From: Siminovitchia fordii DSM 16014 = CIP 108821
GTDB taxonomy: Bacteria > Bacillota > Bacilli > Bacillales > Bacillaceae_C
Reading direction: 5' to 3'
NCBI RefSeq assembly: GCF_000374565.1
Contig: NZ_KB894702.1
Span: 1-64,000 of the forward strand
DNA length: 64,000 bases
The first letter of the stretch is position 1, and every line of letters begins with the position of its first letter. Position numbers and translations under genes: made by a program. The notes under the pieces are model-generated. The model saw nothing but the letters and a program-made list of their open reading frames with translations, was not told the origin of the DNA and ran no database searches. Positions 1 through 9,588 of the stretch are shown here, one piece after another.

Positions 1-263
1 AATCGAGCGTAAAAGTGCCCAATTTCACAGAAGTTCGCTGATAGGTCACCATGAATCTGTTTGCCATTAAGCCCTATTCACAACCAAGAATACTATTGGT
101 TAATCCGATACACGGGACGATGACAACTGCCAACAACAAAATAAGTCAAAGAATTTGTACTAAAGAGAGGCGTACTCCTAGTTCAGACGGCTATTGGATT
201 TAAAATTCTATGAAATATGGAGAATAGGTAAATATTCAAGGGATTGAAGGAGGATGATAGGGT

Positions 264-1370
264 ATGAGTATTTTTCAAATGTGGGAAATGAAGACGAATG
301 TGCTGCCTGAAAAATATCGCAATATGCCAACGGAGGAGTTGGAGGGGAGGGTGCGTGCTGTAAAGGCAGCGCTTGGAAGCAAGCTTTTTATTCCAGGTCA
401 CCACTATCAAAAGGACGAGATTATCCAGTTCGCCGATGCAACTGGCGATTCGCTCCAGCTTGCACAGCTTTGTGAAAAGAATAAGGAGGCAGAGCGTATC
501 GTGTTTTGCGGGGTTCATTTTATGGCGGAAACCGCAGACATCCTGACCAGGAAAGAGCAAAAAGTATATCTGCCGGACATGCGGGCGGGTTGTTCAATGG
601 CGGACATGGCTGATATTTATCAGACCGAACGGGCGTGGAAAAAGCTGACTGACAAATTCGGAGATACAATTTTGCCGCTCACTTACGTCAATTCGACCGC
701 TGCCATCAAGTCGTTCGTCGGTGAAAATGGCGGTGCAACTGTCACATCATCCAACGCTGAAGAAATGGTTCGGTGGGCGTTCGAGCAAAAAGAAAGAATT
801 TTGTTTTTGCCAGACCAGCATCTCGGGCGAAACACTGCGCATAACTTGGGCGTTGGCCTGGATGAAATGGCTGTCTGGAACCCGATCACGGATGAACTGG
901 AGTTCGACGGGCCGGCTGAGAAAGTGAAAGTTCTGCTCTGGAAAGGACATTGCTCTGTACATGAAAATTTTACAGTGAAGAATATCGAGGACGTTCGGAG
1001 CAAGTATCCTGAAATGAAAATACTTGTCCACCCAGAATGTTCACGTGAAGTCGTGGCACTTTCGGATATGAATGGGTCGACAAGCTATATAATCAAAGTG
1101 ATTGAAAATGCGGAACCGAGATCAGCCTGGGCAATTGGAACGGAGATGAATCTCGTGAATCGATTGGTTCAAAATCATCCTGACAAACACATAATTTCGT
1201 TAAACCCTCATATGTGCCCGTGTTTGACGATGAACCGGATCGACTTGCCGCATCTTGTTTGGTGTCTCGAAACGATCGCAGAAGGTGAGGAGCACAACGT
1301 AATCGAAGTAGATGATAAAACGGCAAAATTTGCAAAGCTGGCGCTGGGGCGTATGTTGGAACTTTCATAA
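264..1370 (+). CDS. nadA: Quinolinate synthase NadA
   Basis: Condenses iminoaspartate with dihydroxyacetone phosphate to quinolinate in cytosolic de novo NAD synthesis. The protein is 368 aa, the length of B. subtilis NadA. Three cysteines fall exactly where the Bacillus enzyme binds its 4Fe-4S cluster: C110 in [10 protein letters not shown]230 in GHCSVHENF and C320 in NPHMCPC. A strong AAGGAGG site lies 9 bases before the ATG. No nadB or nadC is visible; the 263 bases upstream show no recognisable gene, so partner genes would have to lie outside the window. A hairpin terminator follows directly, so this is the end of its transcript. Family assignment is very secure. Confidence 0.97.
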   Translation: MSIFQMWEMKTNVLPEKYRNMPTEELEGRVRAVKAALGSKLFIPGHHYQKDEIIQFADATGDSLQLAQLCEKNKEAERIVFCGVHFMAETADILTRKEQKVYLPDMRAGCSMADMADIYQTERAWKKLTDKFGDTILPLTYVNSTAAIKSFVGENGGATVTSSNAEEMVRWAFEQKERILFLPDQHLGRNTAHNLGVGLDEMAVWNPITDELEFDGPAEKVKVLLWKGHCSVHENFTVKNIEDVRSKYPEMKILVHPECSREVVALSDMNGSTSYIIKVIENAEPRSAWAIGTEMNLVNRLVQNHPDKHIISLNPHMCPCLTMNRIDLPHLVWCLETIAEGEEHNVIEVDDKTAKFAKLALGRMLELS

Positions 1371-1379
1371 GGTTAATTG

Positions 1380-1404
1380 AAAAAGCGCCGGGAGGCGTTT
1401 TTTA
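1380..1404 (+). terminator. Rho-independent terminator after nadA
   Basis: A short stem (AAAAGCGCC / GGCGTTTTT, one G-U pair) with a GGGA loop runs into a T tract 10 bases after the nadA stop. Confidence 0.75.
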
Positions 1405-1596
1405 TTAAGGGACGGCCCTTTCGGAATTAAGCAACTTGAGCCATGTATTTTTACTTTATGCGGCCATGCTGGAAATACGGAAGAAAGCAATTGGGGAAAG
1501 CCGTCTTAACGTTTGCTATCACAAGAATAATCGAACATATTTCGGTCATGATAATACCGGATGCTGTAAAACTAAAGTGACATCGGAGGTAATAAT

Positions 1597-1707
1597 ATGG
1601 TGAAAGACTCAGAAGCACACAGAGAACCAAGAAACGGAAACGGCAAGCGACCGGATGAACAGAAAAAAAAGAAAGGCAGATCAACCGCTCGCAGAACTAA
1701 CAATTAA
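1597..1707 (+). CDS. Small highly basic 36-aa protein, unrecognised
   Basis: An open frame of 36 codons starts with ATG six bases after a good ATCGGAGGT ribosome site. The product begins MVKDSEAHREP, is rich in Lys, Arg, Asn and Gly, has no hydrophobic segment, and ends RRTNN. Composition resembles the tiny basic proteins seen in spores of Bacillaceae, but I recognise no family. It ends five bases before a tandem repeat array. The ribosome site and clean frame argue that it is real; the short length leaves doubt. Confidence 0.5.
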   Translation: MVKDSEAHREPRNGNGKRPDEQKKKKGRSTARRTNN

Positions 1708-1711
1708 AAAC

Positions 1712-1965
1712 GCAGATGGAAAAGCAAACCAGGTTTTCATCCAAAGGGCAGACGGAAATGCAAACTAGGTTTTTCATCCAAAGGGCAGCCGGAAAAGCAA
1801 ACCAGGTTTTCATCCAAAGGGCAGCCGGAAAGGGAAACCAGGTTTTCATCCAAAGTGTAGATGGAAATGCAAACTAGGTTTTTCATCCAAAGGGCAGCCG
1901 GAAAAGCAAACCAGGTTTTCATCCAAAGGGCAGCCGAAGTGCAAACCAGGGTTTTATTTAAAACC
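1712..1965. repeat. Tandem array, about 7 copies of a 36-37 bp unit
   Basis: Units begin GCAGCCGGAAAAGCAAACC and end in TCATCCAAAGG. Starts at 1712, 1748 and 1785 show a 36-37 bp step. Units differ at a few positions (GCAGAC/GCAGCC/GTAGAT; AAACC/AAACT), and the last copy is degenerate. A small dyad AAACCAGGTTT lies in each unit, and its main variant (C to T) keeps it as a wobble pair. There are no unique spacers, so this is not CRISPR. The open frame on the minus strand is a by-product of the repeat. Confidence 0.9.
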
Positions 1966-1986
1966 CAAAATGAGGCAGGAATGCGA

Positions 1987-2092
1987 GTTCAAAAAGTTGC
2001 CAAATTAGAAGCAAAAAGGCAGTTCAATGTATGCTTTTAAAGAAACAAGCCATTGAAGAGATTCGCGCTTATCGATTGGTGACTTTTTGAAC
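1987..2092. repeat. 106-bp MITE-like element with 17-bp terminal inverted repeats
   Basis: The left end GTTCAAAAAGTTGCCAA (1987-2003) and right end TTGGTGACTTTTTGAAC (2076-2092) are inverted copies matching at 15 of 17 positions. Weaker inverted similarity continues inward (AAGC, TTCAATG), so the whole piece could fold as a long imperfect hairpin. No coding capacity. Confidence 0.6.
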
Positions 2093-2190
2093 ACCCTTTC
2101 TACATTCCAGCTGTATTACAATCTTGCCTTTAAAATCACAGATTTTACCATAAGGCGTCACACAATAGCTGGACCTAACCAGATTTATCC

Positions 2191-4053
2191 CTACTCACTC
2201 ACCAACTCTCGAATCGCCTTCCCTTTCACAAAACTCGGCTGCTTGACGCCGATCAGTTCGTACAGCGTTGGAGCGATATCCAGTGTGGAAACGGGAGTTT
2301 CGATAGTACCTTCAGAAATTCCATTACCAGCCGCGATAAAAATCGGAAACAATTCCGGTCTCGATGGGTCGCCGCCATGGTTTCCAAGCTCATCAGGCTG
2401 CATGACTTCAGCCTCATCATTCTGGGTCATATAGTATCCTTTTTTTGCCACCAACAGGATATCTCCGGCGTTTTCGTGGTCGGCTTTATTTGTTCGTCTG
2501 CGGCCGGTAACGAGCACATCCTCATAGGGCTTGATCTTTTTCTCAGTGGCTAAGCGGAATGCCTCTTTAACAGCGCTGACTGCACCGGAAATATTTCCTT
2601 TTTCATGAACAAGCTTGTCCCACCATCTGGCGAATCCATAGTATGCATAATCCTGGCGGGGGAAATGCTTTTTGTTGACTTCCGCTTCTTCAAAAATCTT
2701 GACGATATCCCGCCGGACTGCTTCATATTCATCTTTTCTGACGATCCCATTTTTTTCCCGACCTCGCAGGTTGATATACACATGCGCAATGGAGCCGCTC
2801 GCAACGGCAAAAGCTTTTGATTTTTTTTCGTCAACTTTCCCGTTTTTTCCCAGTACGAGGAGGCCTGCCTTCTCTAACTCCTCATTGGGGGACAGCTTCG
2901 AATGTACTGGCTCCATACCGTGGTCGGAAATGAGGAAAATGCGATCTTTCGCCCCCAGCCTCGGAAGAACCTTTCCAAGCATGTTGTCGGCCAAATGGTA
3001 TGACCAGCGGATATATTGCAGATATTCTTTCGATCGTTCCTCTGAATAGCCTGGCTGACGCGGATCTGTAAGCAAGTACTTGTGCGATTCATGATCGACT
3101 TGCGGATAGTAAAAAAAGAGTAAATCCGGCTTGTATTTCTTTTTGATATATAATGATACATCTGTTGTCCACTGTGCGAATCGCTCGCTGATTTCCTCGT
3201 ATTCCTCGCGTGTGATCCAATTTTTAGCAAGCGCAATATCATCATCCTGCATTGGAAAAAAACCGAACTTTTCATTGATCTCTTTCTTAAAACCGGGAGG
3301 GCCGGCAATTTCGGCTGTTGTTACAGCTGTATGATAAAGCTTAACATCGGACAAATCCGTTTTAGAAGATGTCAGTTTAAAAGAAAAACCCGCCAAATCC
3401 CCGTCATCGCTAAGAAAGGAGAGAGATCCCCATTCATTCAAGCTAACCTCTTCCGCTTCCTTCATCTCCGGGTCAAGTGATAAATTAAAAGTGTTGGCAC
3501 CGGCCGCCCGAATATAGACTTTTTGATTTTTGAATATAGTAAATTCTGCTTTATTATCAATTAAACGAAGTGGAACTAAATTGCTTTCCGCGAATGTTTT
3601 ACCATAATAGACAGCGTAATCAGCCTGATGTCCGTACATGGGATTTGAGCCTGGAAAAAGAATGGTGGCCGTCGTCTTTCCATCTTTGCGTATTTCTGAC
3701 CAGATCGGCTCTGAATCAAGCGCTGAATAGAACGCGTTGTCCCGAAACCATAATTTTTTGCCTCGCTTGTGGATTTCATTGCTGACCATGCCAGTTTCAG
3801 AAGGAGGTACTCCGGTTGCAATCGCTGCATGGGAGGAAGAAGTCAAAGAGGGAAAAACCGTTTCTATATTTTCGGCATACATTCCTTTCTCAGCCACTTT
3901 TTTAAAGTGAGGCATGAAGCCTTGTTTCATAAAATCTTCTAAAAAGTCATGACGCATTCCGTCAAAAGACACAACCACCTGAGTCTCGGCTGATGTAATG
4001 GAAGGAAAGATCATCATACATAAAATAAATATAAAAAGTGCCCGTTTGTTCAT
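2191..4053 (-). CDS. Exported alkaline-phosphatase-superfamily phosphodiesterase/nucleotide pyrophosphatase
   Basis: A 620-aa extracytoplasmic metal-dependent phosphodiesterase. I start it at the ATG giving MNKRALFIF, because the longer GTG start overlaps the AGGTGA ribosome site. Residues 1-22 are a signal peptide ending SAE. Superfamily metal and nucleophile positions are visible: D31 in SFDGMRHD, the likely nucleophile T71 in FPSLTSSSHAAIATG, Asp/His in YYPQVDHESH, the ISDHGME motif, and the C-terminal LGNHGGDPSRPE. These match the type I phosphodiesterase/NPP family. The substrate is unknown; nucleotides or phosphodiester wall polymers are possible. It is transcribed alone, divergent from the SAM hydrolase. 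A 180-base region containing the inverted-repeat element follows its stop. Confidence 0.85.
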   Translation of the reverse strand: MNKRALFIFILCMMIFPSITSAETQVVVSFDGMRHDFLEDFMKQGFMPHFKKVAEKGMYAENIETVFPSLTSSSHAAIATGVPPSETGMVSNEIHKRGKKLWFRDNAFYSALDSEPIWSEIRKDGKTTATILFPGSNPMYGHQADYAVYYGKTFAESNLVPLRLIDNKAEFTIFKNQKVYIRAAGANTFNLSLDPEMKEAEEVSLNEWGSLSFLSDDGDLAGFSFKLTSSKTDLSDVKLYHTAVTTAEIAGPPGFKKEINEKFGFFPMQDDDIALAKNWITREEYEEISERFAQWTTDVSLYIKKKYKPDLLFFYYPQVDHESHKYLLTDPRQPGYSEERSKEYLQYIRWSYHLADNMLGKVLPRLGAKDRIFLISDHGMEPVHSKLSPNEELEKAGLLVLGKNGKVDEKKSKAFAVASGSIAHVYINLRGREKNGIVRKDEYEAVRRDIVKIFEEAEVNKKHFPRQDYAYYGFARWWDKLVHEKGNISGAVSAVKEAFRLATEKKIKPYEDVLVTGRRRTNKADHENAGDILLVAKKGYYMTQNDEAEVMQPDELGNHGGDPSRPELFPIFIAAGNGISEGTIETPVSTLDIAPTLYELIGVKQPSFVKGKAIRELVSE

Positions 4054-4127
4054 TTCATTCACCTGGCTCTCAGTTGCTTTTACAGTGTTATTCCCCTTTC
4101 AAATTCACATAAAACTAACAGAGAACT

Positions 4128-4156
4128 TTGACAAATACCTTTGTGTGTATTAAGAT
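4128..4156 (+). promoter_or_regulatory. Sigma-A-type promoter for the SAM hydrolase gene
   Basis: TTGACA (4128-4133), a 17-base spacer and TAAGAT (4151-4156) lie about 70 bases before the start codon, in the gap between two divergent genes. Confidence 0.7.
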
Positions 4157-4228
4157 AGCGTATTATTTGTATCAATATTTTTCCAACAGTCATTTTTTGA
4201 AAAATTCATATAAGAGAGGAAGAAGACG

Positions 4229-5068
4229 GTGGGCAACCCTTTAATACTTCAATCGGATTTTGGCTTGGGTGACGGGGCGGTCAGTGCCATGTGCGGCGTG
4301 GCGAATTGCGTGGACCAGGATCTGAAAATTTATAATTTGACACATGAAATCCCCCCGTTTGATATATGGGAAGGTTCCTACCGGCTGCTGCAGACAATTG
4401 CCTATTGGCCGCAGAATTCGGTCTTTGTCTCTGTCGTTGATCCGGGAGTTGGCACCGACCGCCGCAGCGTTGTCGCTCGTACTGCGTCCAATCATTTCAT
4501 CGTCACACCTGATAATGGGACGCTTACGCATGTAAATAAAGAAATCGGGATCACAGAGATGAGGCTGATCGATGAAACCGTCAACCGCCTGCCAAACTCA
4601 GGCGCCTCCCATACGTTTCATGGCCGCGATATTTATGCCTATACAGGCGCTCGCCTGGCAGCGGGACTTATCAATTTTGAACAGGTGGGACCGCTTCTTG
4701 ATGTAGATCAGCTCATCAAGCTTCCTTCAATGGACGCTTTTATGGAGGATGATGTGTTGCATGGAATCATCGATGTGCTCGATGTGCGCTATGGAAATGT
4801 TTGGACTAACATCAGCCGCTTGCAGCTCGCTGATTTGCAGGTTCAGTATGGTAATTTAGTAAAAGTCACCATCAAACACGAATCCGCTATCGTGTTCGAG
4901 CAGGAGATGGTTTACGGGAGGTCATTCGCAGCCACTGAAAAAGGAGAGTCGCTTATTTATATCAACTCGCTAGACAACATCGCAGTTGCCATCAACCAGC
5001 AATCCTTCGCGAAAAAATATAAAATCGGCACAGGTGTCGATTGGAAAGTTTTTATTAAAAAATCTTAA
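4229..5068 (+). CDS. S-adenosyl-L-methionine hydrolase (adenosine-forming), DUF62 family
   Basis: Cleaves SAM to adenosine and methionine by activating water. The family signatures occur in order: SDFGLGDGAV near the N-terminus, DPGVGTDRR, TPDNGTLT and FHGRDIY, which supply the conserved Asp-Arg-His set of the SAM hydroxide adenosyltransferases. The 279-aa length is typical. It starts with GTG behind AAGAGAGGAAG. Genes of this family are common in Bacillaceae but their role in the cell is not settled. It is monocistronic, with its own promoter and a long terminator shared with convergent pbpC. Confidence 0.9.
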   Translation: MGNPLILQSDFGLGDGAVSAMCGVANCVDQDLKIYNLTHEIPPFDIWEGSYRLLQTIAYWPQNSVFVSVVDPGVGTDRRSVVARTASNHFIVTPDNGTLTHVNKEIGITEMRLIDETVNRLPNSGASHTFHGRDIYAYTGARLAAGLINFEQVGPLLDVDQLIKLPSMDAFMEDDVLHGIIDVLDVRYGNVWTNISRLQLADLQVQYGNLVKVTIKHESAIVFEQEMVYGRSFAATEKGESLIYINSLDNIAVAINQQSFAKKYKIGTGVDWKVFIKKS

Positions 5069-5076
5069 AAAATCGC

Positions 5077-5140
5077 GGGGTCTGAGCCACAGCACATTCA
5101 TTAAAGCAGTAACACATTAACGCAGTGGGGGTCAGACCCC
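5077..5140. repeat. REP-like element bounded by GGGGTCTG... and ...GGGGTCAGACCCC
   Basis: The left end is GGGGTCTGAGCC and the right end GGGGGTCAGACCCC. The middle contains GCAGTAAC and TTAA. The same layout recurs at 10969-11024, and the right end alone at 14872-14884. Confidence 0.7.
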
Positions 5141-5142
5141 TA

Positions 5143-5174
5143 AAAGAGGGCAGCCCTCCGGGGCTGCCCTCTTT
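5143..5174. terminator. Bidirectional terminator between SAM hydrolase and pbpC
   Basis: A perfect 14-bp stem (AAAGAGGGCAGCCC with GGGCTGCCCTCTTT) and a TCCG loop has A and T tracts at its base, so it can act for both convergent genes. Confidence 0.9.
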
Positions 5175-5180
5175 CCTTGC

Positions 5181-7175
5181 TTATTTCTCAAATACCTTTT
5201 TCACTCTATCCACCGCCGGCTTCGAGCCGCCACGGCCCAGTACGTCCTCAACCATCATGGCCACGAGCATATCCGGTTTATCCTTATCGTATGCGACGAA
5301 AAAGCCATTCTCTTTTCCTTTTTCACCTTGTTTTACCTTCAGTTCTGCCGTACCGGTCTTTCCGGCAATCCGCCTGCCCTCTATCCGGGCTTCCCGTGCT
5401 GTTCCTTTTGGATCCTCCACCACTTTTAACAAAGCATTCTGGATGTCGGCAGCCGTTTTTTCGCTCATGACGCTTTCTTTCCAGACGGCACTGTCCTTAT
5501 CATCCTTTACCAGAAAAGGCTTGATCATATTTCCTTTATTAACAAGCGGCGTATACGCAGTCGCCAAATGGAGGATGTTCATTTCAATCTGTCCCTGCCC
5601 GTAAGCCGAGTCCGCCAGCGCAATATCCGAATCAATGTCACCGATCTTTGATTTTTCCAGCGGGTAAGCATAATCTGGGATATCCTCTTCGAATCCGAAC
5701 GCCTTCAATCCTGCTACGAACTTATCCTTCCCAAGGTCCAATGCTGCTCTAGCAAAGTAAATATTGTCCGAAAGCACAAGCGCCTTTTCCAGATCGACAG
5801 GTCCATTTGTATCGCTGACCCTTGTCACGGAATAGCCACCCCAAGAGGAATCCTTCTGCCAGGATAACCCCTTTATATCGTAGGTCTTCTTCCAATCCAC
5901 CGCGCCCGCTTCCAGTGCAATCGCCGTCGTGATCGGCTTCATTACAGAACCTGGGGCATAGCCATTTTTGAATCTTGTCAGAAGTGGCTTCTTCTTGTCT
6001 TTATCGAGCCTTTCCCAATCTTTCGCCGTCGCACCTAAAGACAGGACGTTCGGATCAAAGCTTGGGCTGCTCACCAATGCGAGTGTTTCGCCGCTTACCG
6101 GATTAAGCGCAGCAGCTGTGCCCGCTTCACCTTTTAATTCGTTAAAAATTTCAATCTGAACAGCAGCGTCAATCGTCAACTTGACAACTTCCCCGTCTTT
6201 GACTTCTTTTTCTGCCAATACCTCTTCCGTACCATCTTTTTTATTGATGACAATTTTGACGCCATTTTCACCTTTTAATTTCTTTTCAAAAACCTGTTCC
6301 AATCCTCTTTTGCCAATCACATCCGAGGCTTGGTAGCCGCCACCCGCTTTTTTCAGTTCTTCAGCTGTAATCGGACCTACATATCCGATCAAATGGGCAG
6401 CCGCTTCACCGAGAGGGTATACTCTTGCTTCGACTGAGCGGTTGTTGACAGAGGGGATGGCTGTCGCTTTTTCCAATATTTTATTGTCATCACCCGGGAT
6501 TTTCTTGAGCGGTACAAAATGTTCCGGCTGAACCCAAGATGCAGACAATTCATTTTTAATTTTCTCCTCGCTCAATTCGAGCAGGTCGGAAACCTTCTTA
6601 ATAATTTCCTCCTCATCGTCGCCCATCTCTCCGGGGATAATGCCGATTTCGGTCACTTTCCCAGTCACAGCAAGCTCTGCTCCATTTTTATCCACGATAT
6701 CGCCACGTTTGGCAGGAGTAGTAGGGAGGCTGATTTTATCGCCTTCTTCCAGCTCTGGAAAAATAAAGGTCGTATCCCAATTCACGAACCAGTTTTTAGT
6801 GTCGTCCCGTTCTTCTTTTTTCAGTACAGCGGTATGGTCAAATGCGATTTCACCCGCAAGGCTGTCCATTTTTACGTGGAATGGAAATTCGACCACGCCA
6901 TCTTTTTCTTTGACTTCTTCAGGAGCTTTAAAATCGACTTTTACATCCTTGAGCTCCAGGTCGCTATAAATTTTTTCATATCTATCTGTGAAATCTTTCT
7001 TTGAAACTTTTTTCTGTGCCTCTTCCGAAAGATAATCGTACATCTTGTCAAAGTTCTGTTCGTTCCACTCTTTTACATAGCCAGTGAAACGATCTTCCGG
7101 CTTCGGCTCCTTGTTGCAGCCGGCAACCAACAATGCAATAAGCAGAAAAAACAAAATTCCAATCCATTTTTTCAT
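5181..7175 (-). CDS. pbpC: Lipoprotein class B penicillin-binding protein, PBP3/MecA-like transpeptidase
   Basis: A 664-aa peptidoglycan D,D-transpeptidase anchored outside the membrane, close to the length of B. subtilis PBP3. The N-terminal signal ends in the lipobox LVAGC, so Cys20 is probably lipidated. Residues about 25-140 match the NTF2-like MecA N-terminal domain, about 150-320 the dimerisation domain, and the remainder the transpeptidase. The three active-site motifs are SVMK (about residue 409), SDN in LSDNIYFA, and KTGT in [10 protein letters not shown] (about 607). The ribosome site GAGGAGG precedes the ATG well. PBPs of this type have low beta-lactam affinity in some species; that is family knowledge, not shown here. 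Confidence 0.93.
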   Translation of the reverse strand: MKKWIGILFFLLIALLVAGCNKEPKPEDRFTGYVKEWNEQNFDKMYDYLSEEAQKKVSKKDFTDRYEKIYSDLELKDVKVDFKAPEEVKEKDGVVEFPFHVKMDSLAGEIAFDHTAVLKKEERDDTKNWFVNWDTTFIFPELEEGDKISLPTTPAKRGDIVDKNGAELAVTGKVTEIGIIPGEMGDDEEEIIKKVSDLLELSEEKIKNELSASWVQPEHFVPLKKIPGDDNKILEKATAIPSVNNRSVEARVYPLGEAAAHLIGYVGPITAEELKKAGGGYQASDVIGKRGLEQVFEKKLKGENGVKIVINKKDGTEEVLAEKEVKDGEVVKLTIDAAVQIEIFNELKGEAGTAAALNPVSGETLALVSSPSFDPNVLSLGATAKDWERLDKDKKKPLLTRFKNGYAPGSVMKPITTAIALEAGAVDWKKTYDIKGLSWQKDSSWGGYSVTRVSDTNGPVDLEKALVLSDNIYFARAALDLGKDKFVAGLKAFGFEEDIPDYAYPLEKSKIGDIDSDIALADSAYGQGQIEMNILHLATAYTPLVNKGNMIKPFLVKDDKDSAVWKESVMSEKTAADIQNALLKVVEDPKGTAREARIEGRRIAGKTGTAELKVKQGEKGKENGFFVAYDKDKPDMLVAMMVEDVLGRGGSKPAVDRVKKVFEK

Positions 7176-7272
7176 ATGTATGTCCTCCTCACTTTGTCAT
7201 TTTACCACTAAGATACCTCGATATGTTAAAATAGTTATCATAAAAAACCATCAGAAAACAAGGAGTAGAGTC

Positions 7273-8202
7273 ATGGAAAAAATTCTCATTTTTGGCCATA
7301 AAAATCCTGATACAGATTCCATTTGTTCAGCGCTTGTCTATGCTGATTTAAAAACTAAATTGGGTGAAAACGTGGAAGCGGTCCGTCTTGGAGAGATCAA
7401 TGGCGAAACGGAATACGCACTCAAACACTTTAACGTGGCAGCTCCGCGTGAGGTGAGCACAGTGTCGAATGAAGTGGACAAAGTCATCCTGGTCGACCAC
7501 AACGAACGCCAGCAGAGCGCGGATGATATTGAGAAAGTCCAAGTTATGGAAGTTATCGACCATCACCGGATCGCTAATTTCGAAACAAGCGACCCGCTCT
7601 ACTTCCGTGCGGAGCCGGTCGGATGCACGGCAACCATTTTAAAAAGAATGTATGAAGAAAACGGCGTGGAAATTGAAAAAGACATTGCGGGACTTGCATT
7701 GTCTGCCATTATTTCAGACTCGCTTCTTTTCAAGTCTCCGACATGCACAGAACGTGACGTTCAGGCTGCCCGCGAGCTTGCTGAAATTGCCGGCGTAAAT
7801 CCTGAAGAATATGGAATGGACATGCTGAAAGCGGGAGCAGACATCAGCGATAAAACTGCGGAGGAACTGCTGTCCTTGGATGCAAAGCCATTCCAAATGG
7901 GACAGGCAAAAGTGGAAATCGCCCAGGTGAATGCCATTGGAGTCGAAGACGTCCTTGCACGAAAAGCCGAAATCGAAGAAGCATTGGAGCGTGCAGTTGA
8001 AGATAGAGGATTGGACTTGTTCCTGTTCGTTGTCACTGATATTCTAACAAACGACTCAACGGCAATCGCCCACGGAAGAGCGGCAAAAAGCGTCGAGCAG
8101 GCATTCAATGTCTCATTGGATCAAAACCAATGCGTACTGAAAGGTGTCGTCTCCCGCAAGAAACAGATCGTCCCAACATTGACAGAAGCACTAAGCAAAT
8201 AA
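7273..8202 (+). CDS. ppaC: Manganese-dependent inorganic pyrophosphatase (family II)
   Basis: Hydrolyses pyrophosphate from biosynthetic reactions in the cytosol. The 309-aa length equals that of B. subtilis PpaC. DHH-superfamily motifs are clear: [14 protein letters not shown] at the N-terminus, VDHNE, and [10 protein letters not shown], which bind the two Mn ions. The C-terminal DHHA2 domain carries the SRKKQIVP substrate motif near the end. An upstream in-frame start is possible, but AAGGAGTAGAGTC directly before this ATG and the family length decide for it. It is divergent from pbpC and ends at a strong hairpin. Confidence 0.96.
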   Translation: MEKILIFGHKNPDTDSICSALVYADLKTKLGENVEAVRLGEINGETEYALKHFNVAAPREVSTVSNEVDKVILVDHNERQQSADDIEKVQVMEVIDHHRIANFETSDPLYFRAEPVGCTATILKRMYEENGVEIEKDIAGLALSAIISDSLLFKSPTCTERDVQAARELAEIAGVNPEEYGMDMLKAGADISDKTAEELLSLDAKPFQMGQAKVEIAQVNAIGVEDVLARKAEIEEALERAVEDRGLDLFLFVVTDILTNDSTAIAHGRAAKSVEQAFNVSLDQNQCVLKGVVSRKKQIVPTLTEALSK

Positions 8203-8212
8203 GGAAAAGCGG

Positions 8213-8243
8213 AAAGTTCCGGCTGCATGCCGGAACTTCTTTC
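8213..8243 (+). terminator. Terminator after ppaC
   Basis: A perfect 10-bp stem AAGTTCCGGC / GCCGGAACTT with a TGCAT loop is followed by CTTTC, 11 bases past the ppaC stop. Confidence 0.75.
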
Positions 8244-8613
8244 GGATAGGGAAGGTTTTATTTGATATGGGGCGGGAAATGCGAGCCCAATTCAGAAGGT
8301 TACAATCTCAATCACGGGGTATGAGTTCGGTTTGGTAGACTCATAGACTTAAGCTCAGTGGGGGATGATCCGGATTCATTGTGATAAGTTCTGAACTCAC
8401 TGTGGGATACGATGTTTGGTGAGGATAGGAACCAACACGTGTGGAATCCGATCTGAGTTCGGATAGTAAGTGGAGATATGATCCACAAGAATAAGAATAA
8501 ATCTGGACCTGGACCGAATGATCTGATCTCTATAATCCGACTTTTTCAAATTCAAACGATGACTTTTATAAAAGGCACAAGGAATAAATTTTGTAATTAA
8601 AGGAGCATATATT
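8244..8613. other. 370-bp intergenic region, no gene seen
   Basis: I see no credible open frame. Short words recur irregularly (TGAGTTCGG twice; CTCAGTGGGGGAT and CTCACTGTGGGAT), which may be a decayed tandem array like the others in this window, but the match is weak. The last 30 bases hold the pheA ribosome site AAAGGAGC. Confidence 0.4.
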
Positions 8614-9435
8614 TTGAAAGTTGCGTATTTAGGTCCAAAGGGGACTTTTTCAGAGGAAGCCGCATTACGTTTTTTTCCGCCGAATGGTACTGAGCTAGTG
8701 ATGTACGATGGGATTGTCGATGTGCTTGAAGCGGTGGCAGAACGTGAAGTCAATAAGGGGATTGTACCCATCGAAAATGCGATCGAAGGCACGATCACGA
8801 TGACAACGGACGGATTGGTCAATTATGATGTATGGATCGAAGGGGAGGCGATTTTGCCGATTGCCCTTCATTTGCTGACAGTCGAAGGGGCGGATGTAGA
8901 CGATATCCGTGAAATCTGGTCGATAGGCCCTGCTCTTGCACAATGCAGAGACTTTACAAGGAAGCTGCAGGCGAAGACAAAACATTTCAGTAGTACGGCG
9001 AACGCAGCGGAATCGCTCGTTAAAGCCAATGATAAAAACGTTGGTGCCATCGCATCGGAACTGGCAGCAAAAACATTTGGACTTGAAATGGCAAAAAGGA
9101 ATATCCAGGATTTTGAGGGGAATTCAACAAGATTTCTCATCGTGACGAATGAAAAGCCCGAGATTCCGGAGGCGTCCAAATCGATGCTGCTCATTACACC
9201 CGGAGAAGATAGGCCTGGTTTGCTCGCGATCATTTTGAATGTCTTTTCATCACTCGATATCAACTTGTCATGGATTGAATCACGTCCGACCAAGAAAAAA
9301 CTTGGAACATACCGCTTTTTTATTGAAGCGCGGATGGGTGTGCAAGAAGTCCACATGCAGAAGGCCATCACCATTTTAAGAACATATGGCCATGATGTAC
9401 GCATACTTGGAAGCTTTGACGCGAAGAAATTGTAA
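8614..9435 (+). CDS. pheA: Prephenate dehydratase with ACT regulatory domain
   Basis: Converts prephenate to phenylpyruvate in phenylalanine synthesis. It is 273 aa: catalytic dehydratase domain to about residue 180, with the NSTRF motif carrying the catalytic Thr, then an ACT domain with RPGLLA and ESRP, the family's phenylalanine-binding (feedback) motifs. It starts with TTG behind AAAGGAGCATATAT, and the first residues MKVAYLGPKGTFSEEA fit the family's usual N-terminus. It appears monocistronic; the ACT protein PheB that precedes it in B. subtilis is not here. Confidence 0.95.
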   Translation: MKVAYLGPKGTFSEEAALRFFPPNGTELVMYDGIVDVLEAVAEREVNKGIVPIENAIEGTITMTTDGLVNYDVWIEGEAILPIALHLLTVEGADVDDIREIWSIGPALAQCRDFTRKLQAKTKHFSSTANAAESLVKANDKNVGAIASELAAKTFGLEMAKRNIQDFEGNSTRFLIVTNEKPEIPEASKSMLLITPGEDRPGLLAIILNVFSSLDINLSWIESRPTKKKLGTYRFFIEARMGVQEVHMQKAITILRTYGHDVRILGSFDAKKL

Positions 9436-9588
9436 TTTTTTCAATTCGGATTTCATGTCAAAAGGGGTATTCTTTGGGGCATCCGGGCTTTCATGTCCGC
9501 CAAAGCAAAAAGATTGTGGCCCCGGTTTATTTGGTATAACCTTTTTGTAAGTTCCGCCAAGGAAATTTTATAAAATGGGGTGCTCGAC

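Noticed and set aside
1737-1922. 61-codon minus-strand ORF with repeated peptides
   Set aside because: It is the 36-bp array read as protein (LDENLV repeats); the degenerate copies break the frame.
7084-7272. N-terminal extension of the pyrophosphatase
   Set aside because: It would overlap the start of divergent pbpC, and the ATG at 7273 has the ribosome site and the family's N-terminus.
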